The translations under genes and the position numbers were made by a program. Of a DNA stretch of 64,000 bases, positions 1 through 8,820 are shown one piece after another. A model generated the notes under the pieces. The model searched no databases. It saw only the letters and a program-made list of their open reading frames with translations, and was not told the origin of the DNA. The stretch is from the NCBI GenBank assembly GCA_027459785.1, contig DAIDGU010000073.1:1-64000 (forward strand). The letters run 5' to 3'. Position 1 is the stretch's first letter; each line of letters starts with the position of its first letter. This DNA comes from Ktedonobacteria bacterium. GTDB taxonomy: Bacteria; Chloroflexota; Ktedonobacteria; Ktedonobacterales; JACDGC01.

Positions 1-2796
1 ATGATGGGGGCGGGACCGGCACCGCTTCGGTACCCAGTAACGGTGTCATGGATGGCTCCTGGCGGACGAGGACGAGTCGTCCACTCTGGACCATCCTACC
101 CTATTTCAGCCCGCGTTTCCAGGTTTGGAAACGCCCTCAATCGTGAGAAATATCAAGCGATGTTTCAGCGTCTTGTCATGCAGCCCTCACAACCACACGT
201 ATTGGCTTTTTGGGGTCTCAACGGCATTGGTAAAACCTATCTCTTGCGCTATCTCTACCATCATTATCGGCGTTTGCCAACGGTGCCGGGCCATCTCGCT
301 GCATGGCTGGGTTTCAATCCCAATAACAGTCTTGTACAGGCACCGCAAGGCCTTTGGTACCTACGTGGTCAGTTGCTTATGGCAAACACGAAGTTTCGCT
401 TCACGCGCTTCGATATCCTTTGGGCAACATTATGGGAGCATAAAAACAATTTGCCTATCAGCGCCAATAAGGACTTCTCTCCTGGAGAGCGCAAATTCCT
501 GGAAGAAGTGCTGAGCCAGGCCGATACGGTAGCTGGGAATGTCATCCCCTTCTTTAGTATCATTAGCGGGCTCATCCGCATGGTAGCGCATGGTGTGGCG
601 AGACGCCAGAAAAACACCATCTATCGTAGTGTACAGGCGTGGTTCGAGCAGCACGCGAAGAATCGTGGATCCCTCAATCTCCAGACGGCTTTTGAGCTAC
701 AGGATCAGCGTGTCATCAACGAGTGGCTGCCTCGTGCTTTCATGGCTGATCTAGCGGAGTGGTCCAGGCAATTTGCCACTCCTCTCATCTTTTTCATCGA
801 TGGCTACGACGTGCTGCGCTCCCAGACCAATCAACAGCGCAATACTGAGACACACACTTTCGTCCAGATCCTCGCTGAAGAAGCCCTCGCCATGAATGCA
901 AACATTGTGTTTGTCATCGCTTCTACCGAACCGCTACACTGGGGGCAGATTCAGCTGAGCGACGGCACATGGATCACTAATACCACCTCCCTTTGGACAC
1001 AAGAGCTTCTTCATGCAGATGCTATCTCGTTTGTAAGCACGCATATTGAGGAATATAGTATCGATTATCTTTCTGAGAACGATGCCTTAGGCTACCTTAC
1101 TCAGCGCCGTCATGTTAATCCAGAAATCGCACACGAGATTTATACCCTTACGAAAGGGTATCCTTTCGCACTTGGCACGGTGGTCGATATCCTCAAGGAT
1201 CCTGCTCAGAATACAGAAGCGGATTTGACTGCCCTTAGAGTGCGCCTGCAACGCTTCCAAGAATTCTCTCCTGAGTGGCGTGCGGAGTTGGAGAACTGGT
1301 TTTTACATAAATTGCTTGAGCAATTAGATGTCAGGGATTCCACGTTCAAGCGATTGATATGGGTAGCTTCAATACCCCGCTTGTTCACTGCCCCGCTGCT
1401 TGCTTTCCTCTCACCCGACTATGTTATCCAGGATGATTTTAACCGACTCGTCAGCTATGCGTTCGTCGAACCGAATATCGGGCAACAAAGCTATCGGCTG
1501 CATAGCGGCATACGCGAACTCATCTTGCATACTATCCGCGATGATGGTACGAAAATGGAATGGGAGGCAAAAGCGCGTGAGTGGTTCATAATCATGAGCG
1601 CAAAAGACGAAACTTACCGGTATGCATACCAGATCGAAGCATTGTATCATCTCTGGCACCTCGACCCAGTGGCCGCGCTGGCTGAGATCGAAATGTTGTT
1701 TGACGACCCAACAATTAGCCAGTTAGATATGCGCTGGAGCTTGCTCAACACGACTGTTGGGACTGATCATACCTTACCCTCCCAGATCCGCATCCAACTC
1801 AAACTCTATGCGGTAGAACTCTACTTGCTGACGTTTGTTCGCGGCAAAACGATCAGTACCAGCAAACATATGGCACTCCAGACAGTAGAAGACGCGCTCA
1901 CTCTTGCAGATCAGTCAGGTCATGAGAGTCTACTTGGAGCAATCTATGCCGCACAGGCAGATGTCCTGCAATCGATGCAGCGGTTCGCTGCTGCTGTCCA
2001 AGCGGCGCGAAAAGCTTGCGAGGTGGCTCAGAGTCTTGGAGATCACTATTCGCTGGCGCATGGATTAGGTCTCAGAGCAACTTTAGAGTCGCAAGATAAC
2101 CCGGAATTTGGTGACATCACTCTATTGCAGCAAGCATTTGCACTGTTCTCGCTAGACCACTTCGAGAGAAAGCCATTTAAAGAAAGAAAGGTCATCTTAT
2201 TCATTCTTTGGAACCAGGCACAGCTAGCACTCCGCTTCGAAAACTGGGAGGTGTTGGAACAGACGCTAGCGACAATTCAGCAGATAAAGCTCAATACTTA
2301 TGAGCAAATGAAAGTTAAGCAGTTCTATGGCGAGGCATATGTGCAACAGGGACGTGTTCAGGAGGCTATTCCCAATCTGAAAGATGCACAGCGCCTCGGA
2401 CAACAGTTGCAATATACACCTGGGATTTGCGCGGCAAGTGGGTGGCTCGGTTTGGCGTTCTTCATGCAAGGCCACGATGAAGAAGGTTTGCGGAATCTCC
2501 ATAATGCTCTCCAGATCGAGCATGATACCCTTGATAGCCAGGAAGGCGTCGCGAAATGGCTGATGTATCTTGCAGAACTTGTATATATGAAACGAGGAGA
2601 ATATGATCGGGCGTTTATTGCCCTACTCGGTGCTTACACCTTGCAGTCGGAGTTCCACCATATTCATGCAGACCGTTCAGCAAAGCAAATGGAGGAGATA
2701 CGCCGACAGATAGGAGATGACAAGTTTCTGGCGATGCAGAACTCTCTTGACCTCAATCAGAGTGAGTTTGCCGCCTATTTGAAGGGAGACGAATAA
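1..2796 (+). CDS. STAND-type ATPase with C-terminal TPR-like repeats (5' end may lie outside window)
   Basis: A Walker A motif GLNGIGKT lies at residues 72-79 and a Walker B-like FFIDGYD near residue 265, followed by an alpha-helical C-terminal half (about residues 530-920) with TPR-like helical pairs. This is the layout of STAND signal-transduction ATPases, where repeats sense a ligand and the NTPase acts as a switch. The first 45 residues look unlike a normal N-terminus, while the family-like start (ALNREK) comes after them. The frame is open to the window edge, so the true start is uncertain. The gene stops 1 base before the glycosidase gene, so the two are probably co-transcribed. Base composition is visibly AT-richer than most of the window. 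The ligand and output are unknown. Confidence 0.75.
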   Translation: MMGAGPAPLRYPVTVSWMAPGGRGRVVHSGPSYPISARVSRFGNALNREKYQAMFQRLVMQPSQPHVLAFWGLNGIGKTYLLRYLYHHYRRLPTVPGHLAAWLGFNPNNSLVQAPQGLWYLRGQLLMANTKFRFTRFDILWATLWEHKNNLPISANKDFSPGERKFLEEVLSQADTVAGNVIPFFSIISGLIRMVAHGVARRQKNTIYRSVQAWFEQHAKNRGSLNLQTAFELQDQRVINEWLPRAFMADLAEWSRQFATPLIFFIDGYDVLRSQTNQQRNTETHTFVQILAEEALAMNANIVFVIASTEPLHWGQIQLSDGTWITNTTSLWTQELLHADAISFVSTHIEEYSIDYLSENDALGYLTQRRHVNPEIAHEIYTLTKGYPFALGTVVDILKDPAQNTEADLTALRVRLQRFQEFSPEWRAELENWFLHKLLEQLDVRDSTFKRLIWVASIPRLFTAPLLAFLSPDYVIQDDFNRLVSYAFVEPNIGQQSYRLHSGIRELILHTIRDDGTKMEWEAKAREWFIIMSAKDETYRYAYQIEALYHLWHLDPVAALAEIEMLFDDPTISQLDMRWSLLNTTVGTDHTLPSQIRIQLKLYAVELYLLTFVRGKTISTSKHMALQTVEDALTLADQSGHESLLGAIYAAQADVLQSMQRFAAAVQAARKACEVAQSLGDHYSLAHGLGLRATLESQDNPEFGDITLLQQAFALFSLDHFERKPFKERKVILFILWNQAQLALRFENWEVLEQTLATIQQIKLNTYEQMKVKQFYGEAYVQQGRVQEAIPNLKDAQRLGQQLQYTPGICAASGWLGLAFFMQGHDEEGLRNLHNALQIEHDTLDSQEGVAKWLMYLAELVYMKRGEYDRAFIALLGAYTLQSEFHHIHADRSAKQMEEIRRQIGDDKFLAMQNSLDLNQSEFAAYLKGDE

Positions 2797-2797
2797 A

Positions 2798-3679
2798 ATG
2801 TTGTTTCATAAATATACTGGCAATCCAATCTTGGATCCCCGGAAAGAGGGATGGCAATCGCGTGCGATCTTCAATCCAGCGGCATGGACGGATGGTACAA
2901 CGATTTCTCTGCTTTATCGGACCGAAGACGCTATTCAACTTCCCGATCGCCCTTTCGCCTCACACATCGGACTGGCGACGAGTACGGATGGTTTGCGGTT
3001 TCAGCAGACACATGACATTGTCCTTACCCCTACCGAGCCATATGAGATTCCAGGAGGGTGTGAAGATCCCCGCCTTACTCGTATTGACAAGACCTTTTAT
3101 CTAACTTACACTGCTTATGATGGTAAGACCGCCCGTCTAGCAATGGCGACAAGTTCTGATCTCATCACTTGGAACAAACAAGGCCCATTGTTTCCGGAGC
3201 GTGGCTGGACCAAATCAGGAGCTATTCTTTCACAACCGCTTGAGGGGAAGTATTGGATGTATTTCGGTGATACCTCCATCTGGTCTGCCCATTCCACCGA
3301 TCTCCTACATTGGACTGTCATTGATGAACCCGTGCTTTCTCCCCGTGAGAGTTTATTTGACAGTAAACTTGTAGAACCAGGACCTCCTCCCCTACTCACT
3401 CCTCAGGGCATACTCTTTATCTACAATTCAGCTGATCATGATCTGAGGTACGCAACGGGATGGTGTATCTTTGACCAGGAGAATCCTCGGCGCGTAATCA
3501 TGCGCTCAGATCATCCCTTTTTAGAGCCGGAAACGCCAGAGGAGATTCAGGGGCGAGTACCCAATGTCGTCTTCGCCGAGGGATTGGTTTTTTTCAACGA
3601 CCGCTGGTTTCTCTATTATGGGATGGCAGATTCATACATCGGCGTTGCCATCTCAGAGAGCGAAACGCTGGCGTTTTAA
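2798..3679 (+). CDS. GH130-like beta-mannoside phosphorylase/hydrolase family protein
   Basis: This 293-residue protein is a five-bladed-propeller-type glycosidase. It has the GH130 hallmarks NPIL near the N-terminus, GGCEDPRL around residue 87 (the EDPR segment carries the family's catalytic Asp) and VEPGPPP near residue 190. GH130 enzymes phosphorolyse or hydrolyse beta-1,2- or beta-1,4-mannosides, and no signal peptide is seen, so it is probably cytoplasmic. The start is 1 base after the upstream stop, with GGGAGAC inside the upstream gene as ribosome-binding site. The link to a STAND ATPase is unusual, because GH130 genes normally sit beside sugar transporters. Substrate cannot be assigned from sequence alone. 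Confidence 0.8.
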   Translation: MLFHKYTGNPILDPRKEGWQSRAIFNPAAWTDGTTISLLYRTEDAIQLPDRPFASHIGLATSTDGLRFQQTHDIVLTPTEPYEIPGGCEDPRLTRIDKTFYLTYTAYDGKTARLAMATSSDLITWNKQGPLFPERGWTKSGAILSQPLEGKYWMYFGDTSIWSAHSTDLLHWTVIDEPVLSPRESLFDSKLVEPGPPPLLTPQGILFIYNSADHDLRYATGWCIFDQENPRRVIMRSDHPFLEPETPEEIQGRVPNVVFAEGLVFFNDRWFLYYGMADSYIGVAISESETLAF

Positions 3680-3846
3680 GATCGTTTGCACGCTTTGTGG
3701 ACTCCTACTTCGCCTCTGATGACAGCATCGTGTGCTTCATTTCCTTCGCATCTCGTCCTTCTACGTTCTACAAGCCCCCGTATCCCCTGGCGCGGAATAT
3801 GCGACACCCCTCCTGGATGGTTTGACAAGACCACAGGAAGGCAGGT

Positions 3847-4014
3847 ATGCCGATGCGCATCAATCCTGATCCGAGTCCGACGCCGATCCCAAATCCCTTG
3901 CCGGAACCTGATCCGATTCCCATGCCAGGGGAGCCGGAGCCGAATCCGCTGCCCGGACCAGGGCCGGCACCCGTGCCGCAGCCGGGACCGCTGCCCAGCC
4001 CGATGCCCATGTAG
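3847..4014 (+). CDS. Small proline-rich repeat protein (55 aa)
   Basis: A 55-codon frame begins ATG with an AGGAAGG ribosome-binding site 6-8 bases upstream and ends TAG. The product is built almost wholly from X-Pro dipeptides (segments such as NPDPSPTPIPNPLPEP and PGPGPAPVPQPGPLPSP), with no aromatic residues or Cys. It is probably an extended, disordered polypeptide. It lies 86 bases upstream of the PfpI-type gene on the same strand and may share its transcript. The good Shine-Dalgarno and regular codon periodicity argue for translation, but low-complexity frames can arise by chance. Function unknown. Confidence 0.5.
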   Translation: MPMRINPDPSPTPIPNPLPEPDPIPMPGEPEPNPLPGPGPAPVPQPGPLPSPMPM

Positions 4015-4100
4015 GATCAGGCGGTATAGCTGGCGTCGTGAGGCAGTGATACCTTTGTGCCAGCAAAGTTGCGGAATCAAACAAGCAGGAGACACACGAG

Positions 4101-4640
4101 ATGGCCCAGAAAATGAACAAACACGTGGCGATTTTAGCGACCGACGGCTTCGAGGAAGCCGAACTGACCGAACCCATGAAAGCCCTGCGCGATGCCGGCG
4201 TGAATGTGGAAGTGTTGGCACCGCACACGGGGACGATCCAGGGCTTCAAACATACCGACAAGGCGAACAGCGTGCCGGTCAATCGCACCATCGACCAGGC
4301 CAATCCCGATGAATTCGATGCCGTCGTGTTGCCGGGCGGCGCGATCAACGCCGATGCGATGCGCATGCAGCCGCAGGTGCAAGCCTTCATCAAAGCCATC
4401 GACGCGAACCATAAGCCGATGGCGGTGATCTGCCATGCGCCATGGGAACTGGTGTCGGCGGGCCTGATCAACGGGCGCACGCTGACCAGTTGGCCATCGC
4501 TGCAAGACGACATCCGCAACGCCGGCGGCAAGTGGGTGGACCAGGAAGTCGTGGTAGATGGCAATCTGGTGACGAGCCGCAAACCCTCGGACATCCCGGC
4601 TTTCAATCGAGAGTTCATGACGTTGCTGGAACGCGCTTAG
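4101..4640 (+). CDS. DJ-1/PfpI family protein (general stress protein 18 / YhbO type)
   Basis: The 179-residue product matches the length and motifs of PfpI/YhbO proteins, reported as intracellular proteases or protein deglycases acting under stress. The nucleophile elbow is AVICHAPW with Cys111 followed by His112, and the N-terminal ATDGFEEAE carries the conserved acidic residue (Glu18/Glu19). There is no signal peptide, so it is expected in the cytoplasm. The start has GGAGACACACGAG upstream. It stands alone between the proline-rich small ORF and the Uma2 remnant. The family call is firm; the exact activity (deglycase, protease, chaperone) is not resolvable here. Confidence 0.9.
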   Translation: MAQKMNKHVAILATDGFEEAELTEPMKALRDAGVNVEVLAPHTGTIQGFKHTDKANSVPVNRTIDQANPDEFDAVVLPGGAINADAMRMQPQVQAFIKAIDANHKPMAVICHAPWELVSAGLINGRTLTSWPSLQDDIRNAGGKWVDQEVVVDGNLVTSRKPSDIPAFNREFMTLLERA

Positions 4641-4714
4641 AGGCCCGCTGGTACTCGTAGTGAGCACCGCGACGGCCACGCGACATGTGGGTAACGACCA
4701 ACATCCCTACACAC

Positions 4715-4752
4715 GACGACCCCTCCACCGCAAAAGATGGTGAGGGGTCGTC
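4715..4752. repeat. Hairpin (11-bp stem)
   Basis: GACGACCCCTC pairs perfectly with GAGGGGTCGTC across about 16 bases that themselves partly pair (CACC/GGTG). No T-run follows on either side, so it is a weak terminator candidate. It could equally be a dispersed palindrome; a related CCCCTCAC/GTGAGGGG hairpin occurs near 58.65 kb. Confidence 0.5.
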
Positions 4753-4792
4753 ACGCATCTGCTATAGTATATTGAAACAGGAGGTGGAGGCG

Positions 4793-5146
4793 ATGGCACT
4801 GCTCATTCCCAAATCTACAAAGCGGGCGCCGTGGGGCGAATATGTGGGCATCGGTCCTTTGACCGTTGAGGCATTCGATCAATTGCCACTCGAAGATGGC
4901 TGGAAGTTCGAACTTTGGAAGGGAGATTTGATTCGGATGCCAGGACCAGGCAAGATCCATGTGGCCATTGCAGCAAACTTTTACGATACGGTGCATGTTT
5001 ACCTAAAGGAACACAAACTTGGCCGACTCCTATCAACGAATTGTTACATTGCTTTGCATGTCCCGTGCAGCCGATCTTCGAGATGGACGACTGATACCCT
5101 TTTTCTAGGGCTAGGGCGACCACAAGGGTCCGCCCCTACACGCTAG
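4793..5146 (+). pseudogene. Truncated Uma2-family (DUF820) endonuclease-like gene
   Basis: The N-terminal 75 codons resemble Uma2/DUF820 proteins, a PD-(D/E)XK-fold family abundant in Chloroflexota and cyanobacteria (LTVEAFDQLPLEDGWKFEL then GDLIRMPGPG). After about residue 80 the similarity ends and the frame reads unrelated sequence into the family E direct repeats. The C-terminal region with the rest of the catalytic site is missing. An AGGAGGTGGAGG ribosome-binding site and a TATAGT -10-like box precede the ATG, so the 5' end is intact. I read it as a decayed gene whose 3' half was lost by deletion next to the repeats. Confidence 0.6.
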
Positions 5147-5179
5147 GACTAGGGTGACCACAAGGGTCCGCCCCTACAC
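5113..5179. repeat. Two direct copies of a 29-bp repeat (family E)
   Basis: The unit (AGGGYGACCACAAGGGTCCG then CCCCTACAC) occurs at 5113-5141 and 5151-5179, differing at one base, with a period of 38. The second copy overlaps the 3' end of carB: the carB TAG stop is the CTA of its CCCCTACAC. The first copy lies in the tail of the Uma2 remnant. Confidence 0.85.
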
Positions 5180-8100
5180 CGGCTGCTCCGCTTTCACGCC
5201 CTGGCGATAGGCACCCACCGGCAGCACATCGTAGTCCGTGGCGGCGTCCAACAGATCGATGGCGGCGGCGGCGGTGTCGAGCGAGGTGAAACAGGGGATG
5301 CCCGCTTCCACCGCGTTGCGGCGGATCAAGAAGCCATCCTGGATCTCCACCCCCTCACGGATGCGGTTGCTGCCGCCGGTGATCGTGTTGATCACCGCGA
5401 CGACTGCCCGCGAGCGAATGAGTTCGGGGATGCGCGATGTGCCGGTGCCGATGCGAGTAACCGTCTCCGCGACCATGCCATGTTCATGCAGCATATGCGC
5501 TGTGCCGGGCGTGGCATAGAACGTGTAGCCGTGCGCCGCCAGGCGACGCAAGATCGGCAGCGCCTCGGCTTTGTCGCGGTCCGCGATGCTGACGAAAACC
5601 GCGCCCCCCTCTTTGGGCAATTGAATGCCGGCGGCCAGGAATGCTTTCATCAGCGCCGGCATATATTCGTGGTCGATGCCCATCACCTCGCCGGTGGACT
5701 TCATCTCCGGCCCCAAGGCGGCCTCCGCGCCGATGATCTTGGCCATCGAAAAGACCGGCGCTTTGACGGCGACGAGCGGCTGGCGCGGCCACAGGCCACC
5801 ATGATACCCCTGCTGGGCCAACGATTCGCCCAGCATGATGCGCGTCGCCAGCGTCACCATCGGCACGCCCGTCACCTTGCTCAGAAACGGCACGGTGCGC
5901 GAGGCGCGCGGGTTCGCTTCCAGCACGAAGACGTGCGCTGGCTCCATTCCAGTCCCCGCAGGTGGACTTTGTGGCGGCACGCCCCTAGGCGCGGTTTCAA
6001 CCGCCCGCCCGGTATCCGTCACCACGAATTGGATGTTCATCAGGCCGCGCACGCCCATCGCCAGCGCCATACGGGTGGTGTAGGCCACGATGGTATGCAC
6101 CTCGTCCGGGGTCAGGCTCAGCGCGGGATAGACGGCGAAACTATCGCCCGAATGGACGCCCGCCCGCTCGATATGGCGCATGATGCCAGGGATCAACACT
6201 TGTTCGCCGTCGCAGATCGCGTCCACCTCGACCTCGCGCCCCGTCAGGTAACGGTCGATGAGCAGCGGATGCTCGCCATAGTCGCTCAGCGCCCGCTGGG
6301 CGTAGCGGCGCAGCGATTCCGGCGACCGCACGATCTCCATCGCCCGCCCGCCCAGCACGAACGATGGCCGCACCATCACCGGAAAGCCGATATCGTGCGC
6401 GGCGCGCAACGCCTGCGCCACCGTGCGCACCGCCGCCCCCTTGGGGCGCGGGATGGCCAATTCCTCCATCAGCGCGTCGAAGCGTTCGCGGTCTTCCGCC
6501 AGATCGATCATGTCCGCCGATGTCCCCAGTACCGGCACGCCCCGCGCCGCCAGCTTCCCCGCCAGATTGATCGCCGTTTGCCCACCGAACTGCACCACCA
6601 CGGGGGGCAAATCATTTTCGTGGCCTTCGTGGGATTTCGTGGCCTTCGTGTTCCCGTCCTTGTCCCCATCATCACCAACCCCCTCGTTTTCCAGCACGGC
6701 CATGACGCTTTCGGTGTCCAGCGGCTCGAAGTAGAGGCGGTCGGACATGTCGAAGTCGGTGCTGACGGTTTCGGGATTCGAGTTGATCATGATGCTGGCG
6801 ACGCCGGCCTCGCGCAGGGCGGTCGCGGAGCGCACGCTGCAATAATCGAATTCGATGCCCTGGCCGATGCGGATCGGGCCGGAGCCGATGACGACAGCCT
6901 TGGGCGGTGCGAGCGACGGCGCTTCGTTCTCTTGCTCATAGGTGCTGTAATAATAGGGCGTCTGGGCGGCGAACTCGCCCGCGCAGGTGTCCACCATCTT
7001 GTAGACTGGGCGGATACCCCACTCCTGGCGCAAGGCGCGGATCGCCGCTTCGTCGCGGCCCGTCAGGTGCGCGATCTGCGCGTCGGCGCAGCCCAGGCGC
7101 TTCGCGCGGCGCAGCAGGTCCGGCGTGAGGGCGTCTGGCGCGGCGGCGAGTTGGTTTTCCATCTGGATAATGCGGCGAATCTTTTTGAGGAACCAGCGGT
7201 CGATACCCGTCTCGGCATACAACGCCTCCACCGCCTCGTCGGAGCTATCTTCGCGCAGGGTGCCGAACAAGCGCCACAGGCGCGCATCCGTCGGCTCGAT
7301 GATGCGCGGGTCGTGCGCCAGCGCGGGCTGGCCTTCGGCCACAGCCACGGCGCGGCGGATGCCGGACGCGGCGAAGGGATCGGCCAGTTGCCCCGGCGTC
7401 AGGTTCAGCGGCAAGCCGTTAGGGCTGGCCTCCGGCTTCATCTCCAAGGAGCGCATGGCCTTTTGGATCGCGGCCTCGAAGGTGCGGTCGATGGCCATCA
7501 CCTCGCCGGTCGCCTTCATCTGCGTCCCCAGGGTACGGTCCGCGCCGGGAAATTTGTCGAACGGCCAGCGCGGGATCTTGACGACGACGTAATCCAAGGC
7601 CGGCTCGAAGGCGGCGCTGGTGCGACCCGTGACGGCGTTGGTGATCTCGTGCAGCCGGTAGCCCAGCGCGACCTTGGTGGCGACGCGCGCGATGGGGTAG
7701 CCCGTCGCCTTGCTGGCAAGCGCCGACGACCGACTGACGCGCGGGTTCACCTCGATGACGTAATATTGCTCCGACTTAGGATCGAGCGCGAATTGCACAT
7801 TGCAGCCACCCTCCACGCCCAGCGCGCGGATGATGTGGATGGCCGCGCCGCGCAACATCTGGTACTCACGGTCCGTCAGCGTCTGGCTGGGCGCGACGAC
7901 GATGCTGTCGCCGGTATGGATGCCCAGCGGGTCCAGATTCTCCATGTTGCAGACGGTGATGCAGGTGTCACCAGCGTCGCGGATGACCTCGTATTCCAGT
8001 TCCTTCCAGCCGCGCAGATATTGTTCGACCAACACCTGATGGATTGGGCTGGCGGCGAGGCCGCGCTCCGTGATCTCGACCAGTTCCTCATGGGTCCAGG

Positions 8101-8644
8101 CGACGCCGCCGCCCGTGCCTCCGAGCGTGAAGGCCGGGCGAATCACCAGCGGCAAGCCGATTTCAGCCGCGAAGGCCAGCGCATCGTCCAGCGCGTTCAC
8201 TGTGCGGCTGGGCGGCACCGGCTCGCCGATCTGGATCAGCAGTTGCTTGAACGCTTCGCGGTCCTCCGCCGTCTGAATCGCGTCGACAGGCGTCCCCAGC
8301 AGTCGCGTGCCAAAGCGTTCCAGCACGCCGGCCTCGCTGAGCTTCACCGAAAGGTTCAGCCCCGTCTGCCCACCCAGCGTCCCCAGCACACCGTCGGGCC
8401 GCTCGCGGTCGATGATGCGCGCGATCACGTCCACCGTCAGCGGCTCGATATACGTCACGTCGGCCATGCCCTCGTCGGTCATGATCGTCGCAGGATTCGA
8501 GTTGACGAGGATGGAGGTGACGCCTTCTTCGCGCAGCGCCTTGCACGCCTGGGTGCCGGCGTAATCGAACTCGGCAGCCTGCCCGATGACAATCGGCCCG
8601 GAGCCGATCAACAAGACTTTTTTGATATCGTAATTGCGTGGCAT
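5174..8644 (-). CDS. carB: Carbamoyl-phosphate synthase large subunit, with two in-frame repeat-derived insertions
   Basis: CarB makes carbamoyl phosphate from bicarbonate, two ATP and ammonia channelled from CarA, for pyrimidine and arginine synthesis. Both ATP-grasp halves are present ([20 protein letters not shown] at the start; [17 protein letters not shown] in the second half) plus a C-terminal MGS-like regulatory domain. I start at the ATG preceded by GAGGAGCG (protein begins [10 protein letters not shown]). This gives 1156 residues, about 80 more than Escherichia coli CarB. Part of the excess is two insertions: about residues 652-679, encoded by a family A arm, and about 879-898, encoded by a family C repeat. 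Both keep frame. The stop codon lies in a family E repeat. It is the last gene of the pyr operon. Confidence 0.95.
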   Translation of the reverse strand: MPRNYDIKKVLLIGSGPIVIGQAAEFDYAGTQACKALREEGVTSILVNSNPATIMTDEGMADVTYIEPLTVDVIARIIDRERPDGVLGTLGGQTGLNLSVKLSEAGVLERFGTRLLGTPVDAIQTAEDREAFKQLLIQIGEPVPPSRTVNALDDALAFAAEIGLPLVIRPAFTLGGTGGGVAWTHEELVEITERGLAASPIHQVLVEQYLRGWKELEYEVIRDAGDTCITVCNMENLDPLGIHTGDSIVVAPSQTLTDREYQMLRGAAIHIIRALGVEGGCNVQFALDPKSEQYYVIEVNPRVSRSSALASKATGYPIARVATKVALGYRLHEITNAVTGRTSAAFEPALDYVVVKIPRWPFDKFPGADRTLGTQMKATGEVMAIDRTFEAAIQKAMRSLEMKPEASPNGLPLNLTPGQLADPFAASGIRRAVAVAEGQPALAHDPRIIEPTDARLWRLFGTLREDSSDEAVEALYAETGIDRWFLKKIRRIIQMENQLAAAPDALTPDLLRRAKRLGCADAQIAHLTGRDEAAIRALRQEWGIRPVYKMVDTCAGEFAAQTPYYYSTYEQENEAPSLAPPKAVVIGSGPIRIGQGIEFDYCSVRSATALREAGVASIMINSNPETVSTDFDMSDRLYFEPLDTESVMAVLENEGVGDDGDKDGNTKATKSHEGHENDLPPVVVQFGGQTAINLAGKLAARGVPVLGTSADMIDLAEDRERFDALMEELAIPRPKGAAVRTVAQALRAAHDIGFPVMVRPSFVLGGRAMEIVRSPESLRRYAQRALSDYGEHPLLIDRYLTGREVEVDAICDGEQVLIPGIMRHIERAGVHSGDSFAVYPALSLTPDEVHTIVAYTTRMALAMGVRGLMNIQFVVTDTGRAVETAPRGVPPQSPPAGTGMEPAHVFVLEANPRASRTVPFLSKVTGVPMVTLATRIMLGESLAQQGYHGGLWPRQPLVAVKAPVFSMAKIIGAEAALGPEMKSTGEVMGIDHEYMPALMKAFLAAGIQLPKEGGAVFVSIADRDKAEALPILRRLAAHGYTFYATPGTAHMLHEHGMVAETVTRIGTGTSRIPELIRSRAVVAVINTITGGSNRIREGVEIQDGFLIRRNAVEAGIPCFTSLDTAAAAIDLLDAATDYDVLPVGAYRQGVKAEQPV
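5951..6010. repeat. Family C repeat inside carB
   Basis: The minus-strand sequence reads GGCGGTTGAAACCGCGCC, a CTAGGGGCGTGCC-like centre, then AAGTCCACCTGCGGGGACT. It matches the copy in the serS leader in order and spacing apart from a missing central block. In carB it encodes about 20 residues ([18 protein letters not shown] region) between the last strands of the second ATP-grasp domain, just before the conserved LEANPRAS motif. Confidence 0.75.
6615..6654. repeat. Family A arm inside carB
   Basis: TTTTCGTGGCCTTCGTGG followed by GATTTCGTGGCCTTCGTGTT is the right arm of the family A element that otherwise sits between genes. Translated on the minus strand it gives [14 protein letters not shown], which has no counterpart in CarB families and falls between VLENEG and the conserved VVVQFGGQT. 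Confidence 0.85.
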
Positions 8645-8672
8645 AATCACGCTCCTCGTCTTGGAAATTTTT

Positions 8673-8812
8673 CGAACACGAAAGCCACGAAATTCCGCGA
8701 AGGACACGGAAATATATGTAAGCTTAGAAGAATAGGATCATCTGCGTTGCATGGAAGCATGGTCGCTATTCCTTTCGTGTTTTTCGTGGATCTTTCGTGG
8801 CTTTCGTGTTCG
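8673..8812. repeat. Family A two-armed element in the carA-carB gap
   Basis: The left arm begins CGAACACGAAAGCCACGAAA and the right arm ends TTTCGTGGCTTTCGTGTTCG, its inverted complement, with about 60 bases of dissimilar core between. The element fills nearly the whole 176-base gap and would form a long stem in the pyr mRNA. Confidence 0.85.
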
Positions 8813-8820
8813 ATTGTCCT

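Noticed and set aside
4685-4792. Upstream start for the Uma2-like gene
   Set aside because: The extra codons lie in the hairpin and promoter region. The Uma2-like sequence starts at the ATG behind AGGAGGTGGAGG.
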